From: Bacteroidota bacterium
Lineage (GTDB): Bacteria > Bacteroidota > Bacteroidia > Cytophagales > Cyclobacteriaceae
NCBI GenBank assembly: GCA_018266055.1
Contig: JAFDYT010000001.1
Location: 186,001-250,000, forward strand
Length of the DNA: 64,000 nt
Direction of reading: 5' to 3'
The notes under the pieces were generated by a model. That model had not been told where the DNA came from, did no database searches, and was given only the letters and a program-made list of their open reading frames with translations. Below, in pieces: positions 7,910-17,392 of the stretch. Positions within the stretch are counted from its first letter, which is position 1. Each line of letters starts with the position of its first letter. The translations under genes and the position numbers were made by a program.

Positions 7910-10300
7910 CTATTCATCTCGCAGCGCTTTGATCGGGTTGGCTACGGCTGCGCGAACCACGTGGTAGCCTACTGTGAGGAGCGTAATACTCATGGCCAGC
8001 AAAGCCGAAATCAAAAAGGTAAACCACTCGTTAGTCAGCTCTATTCGATAGGCAAAATTCTGAAGCCACCGGTTGGTAAAATACCACGCTGCAGGGTAAG
8101 CGATTAATGTACCTAGCCCGACCAACAGGAAAAACTCTTTGGCTACGAGCAGCACCAGGTTGTTGATGCTTGCTCCAATTACTTTCCGAACGCCGATTTC
8201 TTTGGTACGCCGTTCGGTGGTGTAGGCGGCGAGGCCTAACAAGCCAAGGCATGCGATGACGATGGTAAGGCCGGAGAAGGCTGTAAAAATTTGACTGCGC
8301 TTTTCGTCGGCTTTGTATTGCGAGTCGATGTTTTCGTTGAGAAACACATACTCGAACGGAGCATCGGGAAATTCCCGTTTCCACTCCTGCTCTAACTTTT
8401 GGATGGAGGCGCGCAGGTTTCCCGGCGTCAGCCGTACGAAAACGTAATTCACATCGCGGTTCAACACAATCATCATTGGCTCGATGGCATCGTACAGCGA
8501 ATTTTGGTTGTAGTCTTTGATCACTCCCACTACTTTTCTTTCGGTAGGACCATTGGGGCCGCCGCCAAAGAGGAATTTTTTTCCAATCGGATCCTTCCAG
8601 CCCATCCGGCTCACCATGCTTTCGTTGACGAGCACAGCAAAGGCGCTGTCGCCGGGATTGTCTTTCGAAAAGTTGCGGCCTTTCACGACACTCATGTTGA
8701 GCGCATTTACAAATTCATAATCGACGGCAAAAAGATCCACGCCGCGATCCACCATTTTCCCATCGGCGTCTTCTACCTTGAAAAGTCCTTTACCGATTCC
8801 TTCACCGGGCGATGAATTCGCGCGGCCCGTAGCCACGACGTTAGGCAAACGTTTCAGTTGCTCGGCAAAACCTTCGGCTTTCCTGCGCATTTCACGTCCG
8901 TTAAAGTTCAGCCGGACTACATTTTCCTTATCGAAGCCGAGATCTTTATTTCGTAGAAACTGAAGCTGATCAAAAACTACCAGCGTACTGATCAACATGA
9001 AAATGCTTAGCCCGAATTGTGTGACCACCAGCATTTTTCGAAATGCAGCATTCCCGCCTTTCGACGATAGCTTTCCTTTCAACACACTTACCGGGTTGAA
9101 GCCAGACAAATAAAAAGCAGGATAGCTTCCGCCTAAAATTCCCGTAAGGAAAATAATAGCGGCCAGGCTCACCACCACTGGGGTTTGCAGAATATAACTA
9201 AAGGGAAGCTGCTTATTGGCCAGCACATTAAAGGCTGGCAGGAAGGCGTAGATCAGCGCGATGCTGAGCGCAAGCGATACAAGAGCAACAAGCACTGACT
9301 CGGTCAAAAACTGTGCGATGAGCTGACTGCGTTGTGAGCCCATCACTTTGCGAAGCCCAACTTCTTTGGCACGCGAAGTGGAGCGGGCGGTGGCCAGGTT
9401 CATATAGTTAATGCACGCGATGATCAGCATGAAAGCAGCAACGGCTACGAAGGTATAGATGTAGGAAATATCGCCGCCGGCTTCGGCTTCATCTTGAATT
9501 TTAGAATACAAATGAATGTCGGTGATGCGCTGCAGCTCGTACTTTACTTTTACGCCGATCTCTTCAAATACAGGATTCACTTTTTCCTTTACAATTTTAT
9601 CGAGACTCACCTGCATTTTTTTCATGTCATACCCGACCGGCAATTGAATGTAGGTGGTAGTGCCAAAGCCACCCCAGGCGCCCGGCTGCTTGCGTGTGCT
9701 TTCGGAGACCAACCCGCTAAACCGAAAATGTGAATTAAGAGGAACGTCTTTAATGATGCCTGTGATTTTGAAATTTTCTTCCTGCGCATTGACCAACGAC
9801 TGGTTCAGCGCGTCAAGCGGATTGGCAAAATATTTTTTAGCGATGGATTCGGTGATCACCATAGAAAAAGGGCGATCAAGCGCGGTGCCGGGATCGCCCG
9901 CCAGAAATGTGTAAGAAAACATATCAAACACAGTGGAGTCGGCGAGATAGAAATCATCTTCGTAAAACTGACGCTCGCCATTTTTATAGAGATTGCGGTT
10001 CATGCCGTCGAAGCGCACGGTGTTGATTACTTCAGGATAGTTGTTTCGCAACTCTTCCGCCAACGGCTTTTGTACCACTGCCCACGTAAAGGCATTGTCA
10101 GGTTCTTTGATATTGGAAATGATACGATAGATGGAGTTGGCATTTTTGTGATAACGGTCGTAGCTCAGCTCGTCCAGCACATACATCAGCAACAGAAGAC
10201 TGCATGTGATGCCAATGGTAAGGCCTAAAATGTTGATGGCCGAATAGGCTTTGTCTTTGAGCAAATTGCGCAATGCGATTTTGATAAGGTTTCTGATCAT
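7910..10300 (-). CDS. FtsX/MacB-type ABC transporter permease
   Basis: 796 residues with the architecture common in Bacteroidota: N-terminal helix (INILGLTIGITCSLLLLMYV), a MacB-type periplasmic domain, an FtsX block of three helices beginning ATARSTSRAKEVGLRKVMGS, then a second periplasmic domain and a second FtsX block starting AYTTERRTKEIGVRKVIGAS. The two E-(V/I)-G-(L/V)-R-K-V repeats are the cytoplasmic coupling sites for the ATPase. These permeases form MacB-like mechanotransmitters with a separate ATP-binding subunit; none is adjacent here, so it must be supplied from elsewhere. Substrate unknown. Confidence 0.85.
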   Translation of the reverse strand: MIRNLIKIALRNLLKDKAYSAINILGLTIGITCSLLLLMYVLDELSYDRYHKNANSIYRIISNIKEPDNAFTWAVVQKPLAEELRNNYPEVINTVRFDGMNRNLYKNGERQFYEDDFYLADSTVFDMFSYTFLAGDPGTALDRPFSMVITESIAKKYFANPLDALNQSLVNAQEENFKITGIIKDVPLNSHFRFSGLVSESTRKQPGAWGGFGTTTYIQLPVGYDMKKMQVSLDKIVKEKVNPVFEEIGVKVKYELQRITDIHLYSKIQDEAEAGGDISYIYTFVAVAAFMLIIACINYMNLATARSTSRAKEVGLRKVMGSQRSQLIAQFLTESVLVALVSLALSIALIYAFLPAFNVLANKQLPFSYILQTPVVVSLAAIIFLTGILGGSYPAFYLSGFNPVSVLKGKLSSKGGNAAFRKMLVVTQFGLSIFMLISTLVVFDQLQFLRNKDLGFDKENVVRLNFNGREMRRKAEGFAEQLKRLPNVVATGRANSSPGEGIGKGLFKVEDADGKMVDRGVDLFAVDYEFVNALNMSVVKGRNFSKDNPGDSAFAVLVNESMVSRMGWKDPIGKKFLFGGGPNGPTERKVVGVIKDYNQNSLYDAIEPMMIVLNRDVNYVFVRLTPGNLRASIQKLEQEWKREFPDAPFEYVFLNENIDSQYKADEKRSQIFTAFSGLTIVIACLGLLGLAAYTTERRTKEIGVRKVIGASINNLVLLVAKEFFLLVGLGTLIAYPAAWYFTNRWLQNFAYRIELTNEWFTFLISALLAMSITLLTVGYHVVRAAVANPIKALRDE

Positions 10301-10411
10301 GGCCTTAAGATTATTAAAAATGAAAAACGACGGTTTTGGCGAGGTGAAGTAATGATGGATACGGCCCTCAAATAGTTTTGATGACGTGCAGCCATATCCA
10401 TGAGCGGCGCA

Positions 10412-10453
10412 AAAAGTATTCAGGCGCTAATCAATCAGGAACTTGAGCGCCTG
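10412..10453 (-). terminator. Rho-independent terminator downstream of the 10.5 kb dehydrogenase
   Basis: Perfect 8-bp stem CAGGCGCT (10421-10428) / AGCGCCTG (10446-10453). Read on the minus strand it is followed within 4 nt by ACTTTTTG, a short U-run. It separates the dehydrogenase gene from the permease gene further down the same strand. Confidence 0.6.
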
Positions 10454-10463
10454 GCGTCTGAAA

Positions 10464-11567
10464 TTATTTTTTTGCGGGTAAATAAATTTTCTTTCCTGTT
10501 TTGGCGCTTTGCACCGCCGCGTCAAGAATTTCCATAACTACCATATTATTCTCAAGCGAAGAAAGATCGTATGCTGGCAAGGTCATTTTCTTTTGTACTA
10601 CTGCGGCTAAAAGTGCAAACGGATCGTCGTAAGGATCTTTACGTTCAGCAAATGTTTCAGTGTGTTCTTTTTCTTCGCCTTTCAGTCGCACGCGCATGGT
10701 AGTGCGGTTGTCGCTGAGTGCGTAGCCAGTGGCTCCATATACCTCCATGTCTTTCCGGCTGAAGGGCCAATTCCACGAGGCCTGAACAATGCCTTGCATG
10801 GCGGGATATTCCAGCACGATGGTAGCCTCATCATCTACTTTTGGATAAATGTCGGGTTTGAATTGTTCTGTCACGGCAAAAACGGAGAGCGGTCTTTTTC
10901 CTTCGGCCATCCAGGTGATCAGGTTAGCTCCATAGCAACCAAAATCGATGATGGCGCCCCCACCATTTTGTTTGGGATCGGTGAGCCAATCTAAAAATTC
11001 TTTGTTCACGCCAATCTCTTTCGGACCCTGGTGGCCGTCGTGTACAACAATTTTTCTTAGTGCGCCCAATTCATTTTTAACTACCATAGCTTTGGCGGCG
11101 TGATTTGTGCCGTACCATGTCGTTTCGTAATTGGTAAGCAGTTGAATCTTGTATTGAGTGGCCAGCGCTTGCATCTGCAGCGCATGATCTAAATTGACAG
11201 CGAGTGGCTTTTCTACCATCACATGAATGCCTCGGGGAGCACAGACTTTCACCACACCCAGATGTTCGAAGATCGTGCCGAAGGCAGTGACTGCTTCCGG
11301 CTTTGCTTTCTCCAGCATCTCGTCCAGCGACCGATACCATAGCGACATCGGAAGATGGTGCTGCTCCATGTATCTCCTGGCGAGATCTTCGTTCGGTTCG
11401 GCGATGCCCACGATCTGTATGTCTCCGCGATCAGCCCTGCCAAGTATCCAATGCACATGCGTGTGGGTAAGCCCGGCCACGCCAACACGCAACGGATTAG
11501 ATTGTGCAAAACTTCGCGACAAAAGAGCGGTCAGAAGAACGCCTATCCACAGCAAGTTTCTTTTCAT
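10464..11567 (-). CDS. Gfo/Idh/MocA-family oxidoreductase, Sec-exported
   Basis: 367 residues. A Sec signal peptide (MKRNLLWIGVLLTALLSRSF, then AQ) precedes a Rossmann domain (LRVGVAGLTHTHVHWILG) with VGIAEPN and the family motif MVEKPLAV. The C-terminal domain holds GGGAIIDFGCYGANLITWM. Unlike the Tat-dependent family member near 4-5 kb, this one has a plain Sec signal, so the cofactor would have to be loaded outside or the protein may have lost dependence on it. Likely a periplasmic sugar oxidoreductase of unknown substrate. It is 13 bp downstream of the DUF2461 gene on the same strand. Confidence 0.8.
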   Translation of the reverse strand: MKRNLLWIGVLLTALLSRSFAQSNPLRVGVAGLTHTHVHWILGRADRGDIQIVGIAEPNEDLARRYMEQHHLPMSLWYRSLDEMLEKAKPEAVTAFGTIFEHLGVVKVCAPRGIHVMVEKPLAVNLDHALQMQALATQYKIQLLTNYETTWYGTNHAAKAMVVKNELGALRKIVVHDGHQGPKEIGVNKEFLDWLTDPKQNGGGAIIDFGCYGANLITWMAEGKRPLSVFAVTEQFKPDIYPKVDDEATIVLEYPAMQGIVQASWNWPFSRKDMEVYGATGYALSDNRTTMRVRLKGEEKEHTETFAERKDPYDDPFALLAAVVQKKMTLPAYDLSSLENNMVVMEILDAAVQSAKTGKKIYLPAKK

Positions 11568-11580
11568 AGCAATAAATTAT

Positions 11581-12270
11581 TTATTTAATAACTGATTCAC
11601 CATTCACGTTGGTGGTGAGTACCTCGCTCATGTAATCAAAAAAAGGGCGAATACTTTTATACGTTTTATTTACCTGTTGAAGAAAATTTTTGTGCAACAC
11701 TTCTTCGTCGGTAAATGAGCGTTCAAACCAAAATTGTTTGTAGCGCAACAGTTCGATAGCCGGATGTGTTTTGTCGAATCCTTGTGGCGCGGTCTTTACC
11801 CGATCGCCCTGCATGGCACCAAAGGTGGATTTGATCGCCTTCGAATGAAGCATCTTCTGCCAATCTTCGTAGTTGATGCTGATGTCCTGCCGGATTCTTT
11901 TTAAATCATCTGGATTGGGATATACGAAGCCACAACCAACGCGTGAGCCGCCAGGTTTTATCCACCAGTAATATCCACCACGAAGCATAGGCTTTGTTCT
12001 TTTGAGATAGCCCGCAAAGCGCGGATTGTACGGAGACTTGTCTTTGGAAAAACGAACGTCGTTGTAAATGCGATAAATACTTCGCTTGCCATAAGGAGTT
12101 TCAATCTGGTCATGCTGGTTCATCGCCGCGATCAGATGATCGGCAAACGCGATGACGTTTTCCTGTGCAGCAAGGTATTTTTCTTTGTTGGCATTAAACC
12201 AGTCACGGTCATTATGCGCCGACAATTTTTTTAAGAAATCAAGTGTAGATTTTTCAATTTGGATGGCCAT
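11581..12270 (-). CDS. DUF2461 (TIGR02453-like) protein
   Basis: 229 residues, leaderless. LDFLKKLSAHNDRDWFNANK near the N-terminus, then YRIYNDVRFSKDKSPYNPRF and GGYYWWIKPGGSRVGCGFVY are the defining segments of DUF2461. The biochemical function of the family is unknown. The length is normal. It stands upstream of the Sec-exported dehydrogenase gene. Confidence 0.85.
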   Translation of the reverse strand: MAIQIEKSTLDFLKKLSAHNDRDWFNANKEKYLAAQENVIAFADHLIAAMNQHDQIETPYGKRSIYRIYNDVRFSKDKSPYNPRFAGYLKRTKPMLRGGYYWWIKPGGSRVGCGFVYPNPDDLKRIRQDISINYEDWQKMLHSKAIKSTFGAMQGDRVKTAPQGFDKTHPAIELLRYKQFWFERSFTDEEVLHKNFLQQVNKTYKSIRPFFDYMSEVLTTNVNGESVIK

Positions 12271-12371
12271 AATCAGAAAAGAATAGAACTTCCGCTCCAG
12301 CTTTACGAAGGTGATAATTTTTTCATTTAAATTAACGCTACCTTATGATTCAATCGCTTAAATAAAAAATC

Positions 12372-12857
12372 ATGTTTGGACTTACTACGCTCGGCATTTT
12401 TCATACGATAATCAGTTTGGTGGCCGTGGCCACTGGTGCGATTGCGCTGATTCGTGCGGGTAAAATTTCGTGGCAGAATTCGATCGGAAAGATTTATGTA
12501 ATCAGCACCGTGGTAGTTTGCCTTACGGGCTTTGGAATTTTTCAACACGGTGGTTTTGGCAAGCCCCATGCATTGGGGGTCATCACGCTGATCACACTCA
12601 TTATCATTTTCGCAGCGGGTAATAATAAATTCGGCCGCTGGTCGACGTTTATAGAGACAGTGGGATATTCCCTTACGTTCTTTTTTCACATTGTACCGGG
12701 TATTACGGAGTTGGCCACGCGCCTGCCGCTTGGCAATCCGCTTGCCTCAAGCCCGGACGACCCCCATATTCAAATGGCGATTGGGATTTGCTTTGTTTTA
12801 TTTTTGATCGGCGCGGCCTGGCAGGTAAGAACTATCGCAAAACAACCAACACCCTGA
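12372..12857 (+). CDS. Multi-pass membrane protein, DUF2306-like
   Basis: 161 residues with about five membrane segments. The pattern LVAVATGAIALIRAGKISWQ, IGKIYVISTVVVCLTGFGIF and a His-containing FFHIVPGITE segment is similar to the DUF2306 group of small integral membrane proteins, in which conserved His residues may bind haem. This assignment is by pattern only. It is divergent from the DUF2461 gene and convergent with truA (5 bp apart). Confidence 0.6.
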   Translation: MFGLTTLGIFHTIISLVAVATGAIALIRAGKISWQNSIGKIYVISTVVVCLTGFGIFQHGGFGKPHALGVITLITLIIIFAAGNNKFGRWSTFIETVGYSLTFFFHIVPGITELATRLPLGNPLASSPDDPHIQMAIGICFVLFLIGAAWQVRTIAKQPTP

Positions 12858-12862
12858 ATTCA

Positions 12863-13669
12863 CTACACCAACATCCAGTCTTCTTCAGCAGTTTGTACAA
12901 TCGATGAAAAATCAGTGCGCGCCGGGATGTTCAGGTACGGATAATTCACTTTCGAGAGATAGAGTCCTTGTGGATAAGCCGGCGTGACAAACTCAGGCAG
13001 CTTTCTTTGCTGCATGTATTTTTCGAGCTCCTCGACAGTAAGTTTTCCCCGGCCTACTTCCAGCAAAGTGCCAACCATGAATCGTACCATGCCTGACAAA
13101 AAGCGATTGGCCGAAACCTGATACCGGATCTTATCGCCAGAGGAATTTCGGTAAAGGGATGCGGAAAAAATAGTGCAGCACGTGTGTTTGTATTTGTCGG
13201 GACTTTTGCAAAAAGCTCTAAAGTCACTATGCCGAGCAAAAATTGCTACCGCCTTTTTCATTTCTTCCAGATTCAGGCTGGGCTCAAGATACATCGCACT
13301 GCTTTCGCCAAGAAAAGGATCTTTGTAGGTATGGATGAAGTAATCGTATGTGCGTTGTGTAGCGTCGTAGCGGGCATGCTGAAATGGATCGACCGGGATA
13401 ATTTCAAACACAGCAATGTCGGCTGGCAAGAGTTTATTCAACCGAAACATCATGTCAAAGTCCCAGGCATTATCTACTTCAAGATGAAAGAAAAATTGTG
13501 ATGCATGTACCTGAGCATCGGTGCGCCCACACCCCATAATGGTCACGTCTGTTTTCAGGATATGACCGAGGGCGTCTTCAATCACGGCTTGGACATTGGG
13601 TACATTGGGCTGTCGTTGCCAACCGCGGTACTGATTCCCTTTGTATCCAATGTGAAAAAAATATTTCAT
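12863..13669 (-). CDS. truA: tRNA pseudouridine synthase A
   Basis: 268 residues. YFFHIGYKGNQYRGWQRQP opens the catalytic domain, and MGCGRTDAQVHASQ holds the catalytic aspartate (D51). Further TruA features are YDATQRTYDYFIHT, the SDFRAFCK segment and FLSGMVRFMVGTLLEVGRGK. The enzyme converts U38-U40 of many tRNA anticodon stems to pseudouridine in the cytoplasm. Length and motif order are normal for the family. Confidence 0.93.
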   Translation of the reverse strand: MKYFFHIGYKGNQYRGWQRQPNVPNVQAVIEDALGHILKTDVTIMGCGRTDAQVHASQFFFHLEVDNAWDFDMMFRLNKLLPADIAVFEIIPVDPFQHARYDATQRTYDYFIHTYKDPFLGESSAMYLEPSLNLEEMKKAVAIFARHSDFRAFCKSPDKYKHTCCTIFSASLYRNSSGDKIRYQVSANRFLSGMVRFMVGTLLEVGRGKLTVEELEKYMQQRKLPEFVTPAYPQGLYLSKVNYPYLNIPARTDFSSIVQTAEEDWMLV

Positions 13670-13792
13670 TGTAATTTCAAAGGTACGGCTATTGTTTTAT
13701 TTCTGATTAACAAAGGAAAAGCCCGCTGCAATAATTCACTTCATTCTAAACCGCAAGAATTACCTACCTTGGAGCTGCAGAACCATCATCGT

Positions 13793-14227
13793 ATGTTAAT
13801 TAATAAATACCGGCTTCTTTGGATGATCATGACATTGGCGACTATTACCGCGCATGCACAAAAAGAGATTTCCTTTGACCCGACCTTCACCAAGAAATAT
13901 GCGGGCACGTATCACATGGCCGCCGTCGGCTCACCTGTCTCAAATGAAAACGACAAATATGTATTGGACGAAACGGGCATGGCCACGTGGACAATCTTTT
14001 CATCGAATAAACCTGATGGAACTACTTCTTTTGCGCCAATGACTATTAAGGGAACCTGGCGTGCTGCTGAGGGTGTAATTCAGATCTGCTTCCGGGCGCG
14101 CAAACATGGACGCATTGTGCCACAAACGTTTCGCCTAAGCGGTGATGTTTTTTCTTCCGATAAGGCCTACCTGAAATTAATGATCATCAGCCCGCCGGTG
14201 CAACGCGAGCCGATTATTAAAAAATAA
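13793..14227 (+). CDS. Hypothetical secreted protein
   Basis: About 144 residues from ATG 13793. The frame is open back to 13505 but that part overlaps truA antisense and has no protein-like character. A signal peptide (LLWMIMTLATITAHAQ) precedes a soluble part with FTKKYAGTYHMAAVG, DETGMATWTIFSSN and IKGTWRAAEGVIQICFRARK. The KYAGTY...GTW layout resembles small lipocalin/TTHB-like beta-barrels, but I cannot assign a family. It precedes the TPR kinase by 60 bp on the same strand. Confidence 0.6.
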   Translation: MLINKYRLLWMIMTLATITAHAQKEISFDPTFTKKYAGTYHMAAVGSPVSNENDKYVLDETGMATWTIFSSNKPDGTTSFAPMTIKGTWRAAEGVIQICFRARKHGRIVPQTFRLSGDVFSSDKAYLKLMIISPPVQREPIIKK

Positions 14228-14287
14228 GTATGCGTTGATTTACCATTTACCCCACCCGTGAATATAGTGCATCATTTTTTTCTTGTC

Positions 14288-16291
14288 ATGATTCGTTTTA
14301 TAGTCATTCTATTTTTTATAGGAATTGTTCCTGTAGTGCGCGCACAGACACAAGAGCTGGATAGTTTGTTGAACAGACTTCGCCAAAAGCCGGCTGATGA
14401 AGAGCGCGTTCGCTTGTATCTGGAAGTGGCCAACGAATACGAACAAAGTGATTTGCAAAAAACAGTTTTGTATGCCGACTCGGGCATTCAGCTTGCAGGC
14501 AAATCCAAAGCGTTTGAAAAACAACTTCCTCCACTTTACCTGCGAAAGGGCATGGCTTTGCGAAAGCAAAGTGTAAATACCGAAGCATTGAAAGCATTCA
14601 AATCAGGTTTGTCGCTTTCGGTAGCGCAGCACGATCAACTAAATGAAGCGCGGTTTTACAGCGAACTGGCTTCGATAGCGCACACCAATGGCGAGATAGC
14701 AAAAGCACTCGACCTCGACCAAAAATCGTTGGATATTTTTGTCGCGCTGAAGGATACGCTGGGGATTACGGAGACTTACAATAATATCGGTGTGATTCAT
14801 TGGCACAAAGAGAACAGGTCAAAGGCGATGGTGTTTTATAAAAAAGCAGTGGCCTTGAATTCTTCGGCCAGGCATTTAATCACCAAGGCACGCCTATTGA
14901 ATAACATCGGCCTTATCTTCAAAGACATCGATCAATACGACAGTGCCCTAACTTATTTTAACGAAGCATTGAGTTATCTTGACATCAAAAAAAATGCGTT
15001 TGGGTATGCGCTGGTGAACAACAACATCGGCATCAGCTATCGCGAAAAAGGAAATTACGATCTGGCGTTGAAGCATTTTGAAATAGCGAGGCGATTGCAA
15101 GTGCAGCTTAACGATCAGTATGGACTCACGCTGGTGAACGATAACATTGGGCGCGTGTTGGTGGCTCAGCGCAAATTCAAAGAAGGGCTGGCCTACCTTA
15201 AAACGGCCTTTGAATACAGTCTTAAAGCCGACAACCTGGAATGGCAGGGGCACGTGAGCGAGCACCTGGCGGATTCGTATGAGTTGATGGGTGATTTTAA
15301 AAATGCGTATCTGGCGAGAAAGCAAGCCGACGTCTATGAGGATTCATTGGATACTCGGAGCCGGCACCGCGAGCTCGCCGAAGTAGAAGTAAAGTACCAG
15401 GTGAAGCAGCAGCAGGCAGAAAATGATTTGCTCAAAGCTGAAAATGAATTGAACCTTTCTACCATTCGCAACAAGAATCTCTTGGTGACTGGCGCCATTA
15501 TTTTTTCTGTGCTGATTTTTACGCTGCTCATCTTCGCCTATCGGGCGCTTCAGATCAAAAAGAAGACCACGGCTATCATCGAAGAAAAAAATGCACGTCT
15601 GGAGGCACTCAATCAAGAAAAAAATAACCTAATGGGAATTGTAGCGCACGACCTCAAGTCGCCTTTTAATTCTATTGGTGGCATTACCAATATTCTACCG
15701 CTCGCCGGCCCGCTCAACGACGAGCAAAAGAAATTTGTATCACTTATAAATAATGTAGTGGAAAGCAGTCGCACCTTAATTCAGGACTTGTTGGATTTGT
15801 CGGCGCTTGAAAATCGTGAGATAAAAATTGGTCGTGAGCCGGTCAACGTCACCGACCTGATGACAGGCGTGTACGCGAAGCATACATTGCAGGCGCAGAA
15901 AAAGGGAATCACTCTTGAGGTTTCAGAAGAAGCAAAAGATGCAGTCATCGTATCAGACCACAGGCACATTGAGCGTATCCTTGATAATCTTATTTCCAAC
16001 GCGTTAAAATTTTCACAACCCAGCACTCACGTTGCGATCGGAAGTAAATTGGAGAGCGGCCAGGTTCAATTTTATGTCAAGGACCAAGGGCCGGGTATCA
16101 GCGCGGAAGATCAAAAGAACTTATTCAAAAAATTCAGAAAACTAAGCGCTCAACCTACGCAAGGCGAATCTTCGTCGGGCCTTGGTCTTTCCATAGTGAA
16201 GGCCTTGGTTGAGGAGTTGGGAGGAAACATTGCAGTGGAAAGTGAACTCGGCAAAGGCACTACGTTTACCTGCACGCTTCCTATAAAATAG
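14288..16291 (+). CDS. TPR-containing membrane sensor histidine kinase
   Basis: 667 residues from ATG 14288 (a GTG start at 14258 would add ten residues; the signal peptide MIRFIVILFFIGIVPVVRAQ fits the ATG). About eight TPR-like units follow in the periplasmic half, for example YNNIGVIHWHKENRSKAMVF and NNIGISYREKGNYDLALKHF. A coiled coil, one membrane helix (LVTGAIIFSVLIFTLLIFAY), and a HisKA/HATPase module follow: H-box GIVAHDLKSPFNSI, N-box ILDNLISNALKFS, DQGPGIS and SGLGLSIVKALVEELGG. It autophosphorylates in response to an unknown signal. No response regulator is adjacent, so it is an orphan here. Confidence 0.88.
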   Translation: MIRFIVILFFIGIVPVVRAQTQELDSLLNRLRQKPADEERVRLYLEVANEYEQSDLQKTVLYADSGIQLAGKSKAFEKQLPPLYLRKGMALRKQSVNTEALKAFKSGLSLSVAQHDQLNEARFYSELASIAHTNGEIAKALDLDQKSLDIFVALKDTLGITETYNNIGVIHWHKENRSKAMVFYKKAVALNSSARHLITKARLLNNIGLIFKDIDQYDSALTYFNEALSYLDIKKNAFGYALVNNNIGISYREKGNYDLALKHFEIARRLQVQLNDQYGLTLVNDNIGRVLVAQRKFKEGLAYLKTAFEYSLKADNLEWQGHVSEHLADSYELMGDFKNAYLARKQADVYEDSLDTRSRHRELAEVEVKYQVKQQQAENDLLKAENELNLSTIRNKNLLVTGAIIFSVLIFTLLIFAYRALQIKKKTTAIIEEKNARLEALNQEKNNLMGIVAHDLKSPFNSIGGITNILPLAGPLNDEQKKFVSLINNVVESSRTLIQDLLDLSALENREIKIGREPVNVTDLMTGVYAKHTLQAQKKGITLEVSEEAKDAVIVSDHRHIERILDNLISNALKFSQPSTHVAIGSKLESGQVQFYVKDQGPGISAEDQKNLFKKFRKLSAQPTQGESSSGLGLSIVKALVEELGGNIAVESELGKGTTFTCTLPIK

Positions 16292-16294
16292 AGT

Positions 16295-16576
16295 TTAGTC
16301 GTCCGACCATTCGTCCACCGACTTCATCATGATGTCGCGGTATTCTTTCATCAGCCGATCATGAAGGCCGACCTCAACTGTATAGCCTACTATTTTCAGG
16401 TATTCTTTGCTCGATGTTTTGTTCGTGACCGGCGGTGTCATGCAGCTCACGTTCATGCCTAATTTTTGCATACCAACGGTGGTGTTGGTAAACCAATTTG
16501 TGTTTCCGGTTTGTCCGCACACCTCAAAGGTTTTCTTCGAATCGTCTCTGATGATTTGCCAGTAGTTTGAAAACAT
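16295..16576 (-). CDS. Hypothetical protein (93 aa)
   Basis: Start chosen at ATG 16576 (MFSNYWQIIRDDSKKTFEVC); the longer frame to 16681 overlaps the DUF5995 gene in another phase. The sequence contains TGNTNWFTNTTVGMQKLGM and EYLKIVGYTVEVGLHDRLMK. It has no signal peptide or membrane helix and I do not recognise a family. Lies 3 bp from the convergent kinase gene and 55 bp downstream of DUF5995. Confidence 0.6.
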   Translation of the reverse strand: MFSNYWQIIRDDSKKTFEVCGQTGNTNWFTNTTVGMQKLGMNVSCMTPPVTNKTSSKEYLKIVGYTVEVGLHDRLMKEYRDIMMKSVDEWSDD

Positions 16577-16631
16577 GAAATGAATTGAAACGCAAAGGTA
16601 CGAAACCGATTTGGAACCCTTGTGAAGAACC

Positions 16632-17390
16632 TTACCGACCGTTAAGCGCCTCAATCTTTTTACGCACGCTGCCTCGTTCAAAAGCGCGCAGTCCCACGAT
16701 CAGGCTACTGAGCACCACGCCGGGCGAGGCGAGTTTCTGGCCGAAGCCAGCTACAGAGCGATCGCGCAAGGCGATGTAGTTTTCTTTTTGTACGTCGGTA
16801 TTGAGTTCGGCGTAGTTCAGTGCTACTTGCCAGGCGGCATCACGAGCGATCTGCATTGAAAAATCCGCAATTCCTTCTTCCAATGTTCCGGCCAGTTTAT
16901 TAATGGGCTTGAGCAGCGGCCACACTTCGGTGATTTCATTTCGCACGGTTTCTACTAATCCAGCAAGGACCTGATTGATTTTATCAAAATCACCGTGAAG
17001 GGAATGAATGGATTCCGAAGGGCAAACGGTTGCAGCGGCAATGCCGAGGTCTAACCCGATGTGTGCGTTCATTCCTAACAAAAGATGTTGCAAAACCAGC
17101 GGTGGCCAATGGGCGCACAGCTCGAACGACTGTCGCCAGGAGTCTGTGCAGCCTTTGTGGTTTTTATATTGACAATACGCCGTCAGGTAGCGGTTGGCAA
17201 ACACCACATCGAGTTCCTCCATGCGTTGGTTGTCGTCAAAATAATTGGCGTTGATTTTATTTTTTATTTCTCGCGTTACGCGCAAGTAGAGCGAAGCAAA
17301 GTAGCCTTCCCGCTCATCGCGATGTAGCGACTCCTCTACAATTAGTTCGAGGTGCGTAATTACTTCGGCGATGGAGGTGGGCAAAGGCAT
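16632..17390 (-). CDS. DUF5995-family protein
   Basis: 252 residues, leaderless. The segments YFASLYLRVTREIKNKI, MEELDVVFANRYLTAYCQYK and VLQHLLLGMNAHIGLDLGIA are the signature of DUF5995, an uncharacterised helical family with conserved Asn-Ala-His residues that could form an active site. It starts 2 bp after the stop of the sphingomyelinase-D-like gene and is almost certainly translated from the same transcript, so the two should be considered together, possibly as a lipid-acting pair. Confidence 0.8.
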   Translation of the reverse strand: MPLPTSIAEVITHLELIVEESLHRDEREGYFASLYLRVTREIKNKINANYFDDNQRMEELDVVFANRYLTAYCQYKNHKGCTDSWRQSFELCAHWPPLVLQHLLLGMNAHIGLDLGIAAATVCPSESIHSLHGDFDKINQVLAGLVETVRNEITEVWPLLKPINKLAGTLEEGIADFSMQIARDAAWQVALNYAELNTDVQKENYIALRDRSVAGFGQKLASPGVVLSSLIVGLRAFERGSVRKKIEALNGR

Positions 17391-17392
17391 AG

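Noticed and set aside
8540-8560. Another TCGGTAGGA motif as a LytTR site
   Set aside because: It is inside the permease coding sequence and has no second repeat 21 bp away.
13505-13792. Longer N-terminus for the 13.8 kb secreted protein
   Set aside because: It overlaps truA antisense and would bury the signal peptide that begins after 13793.
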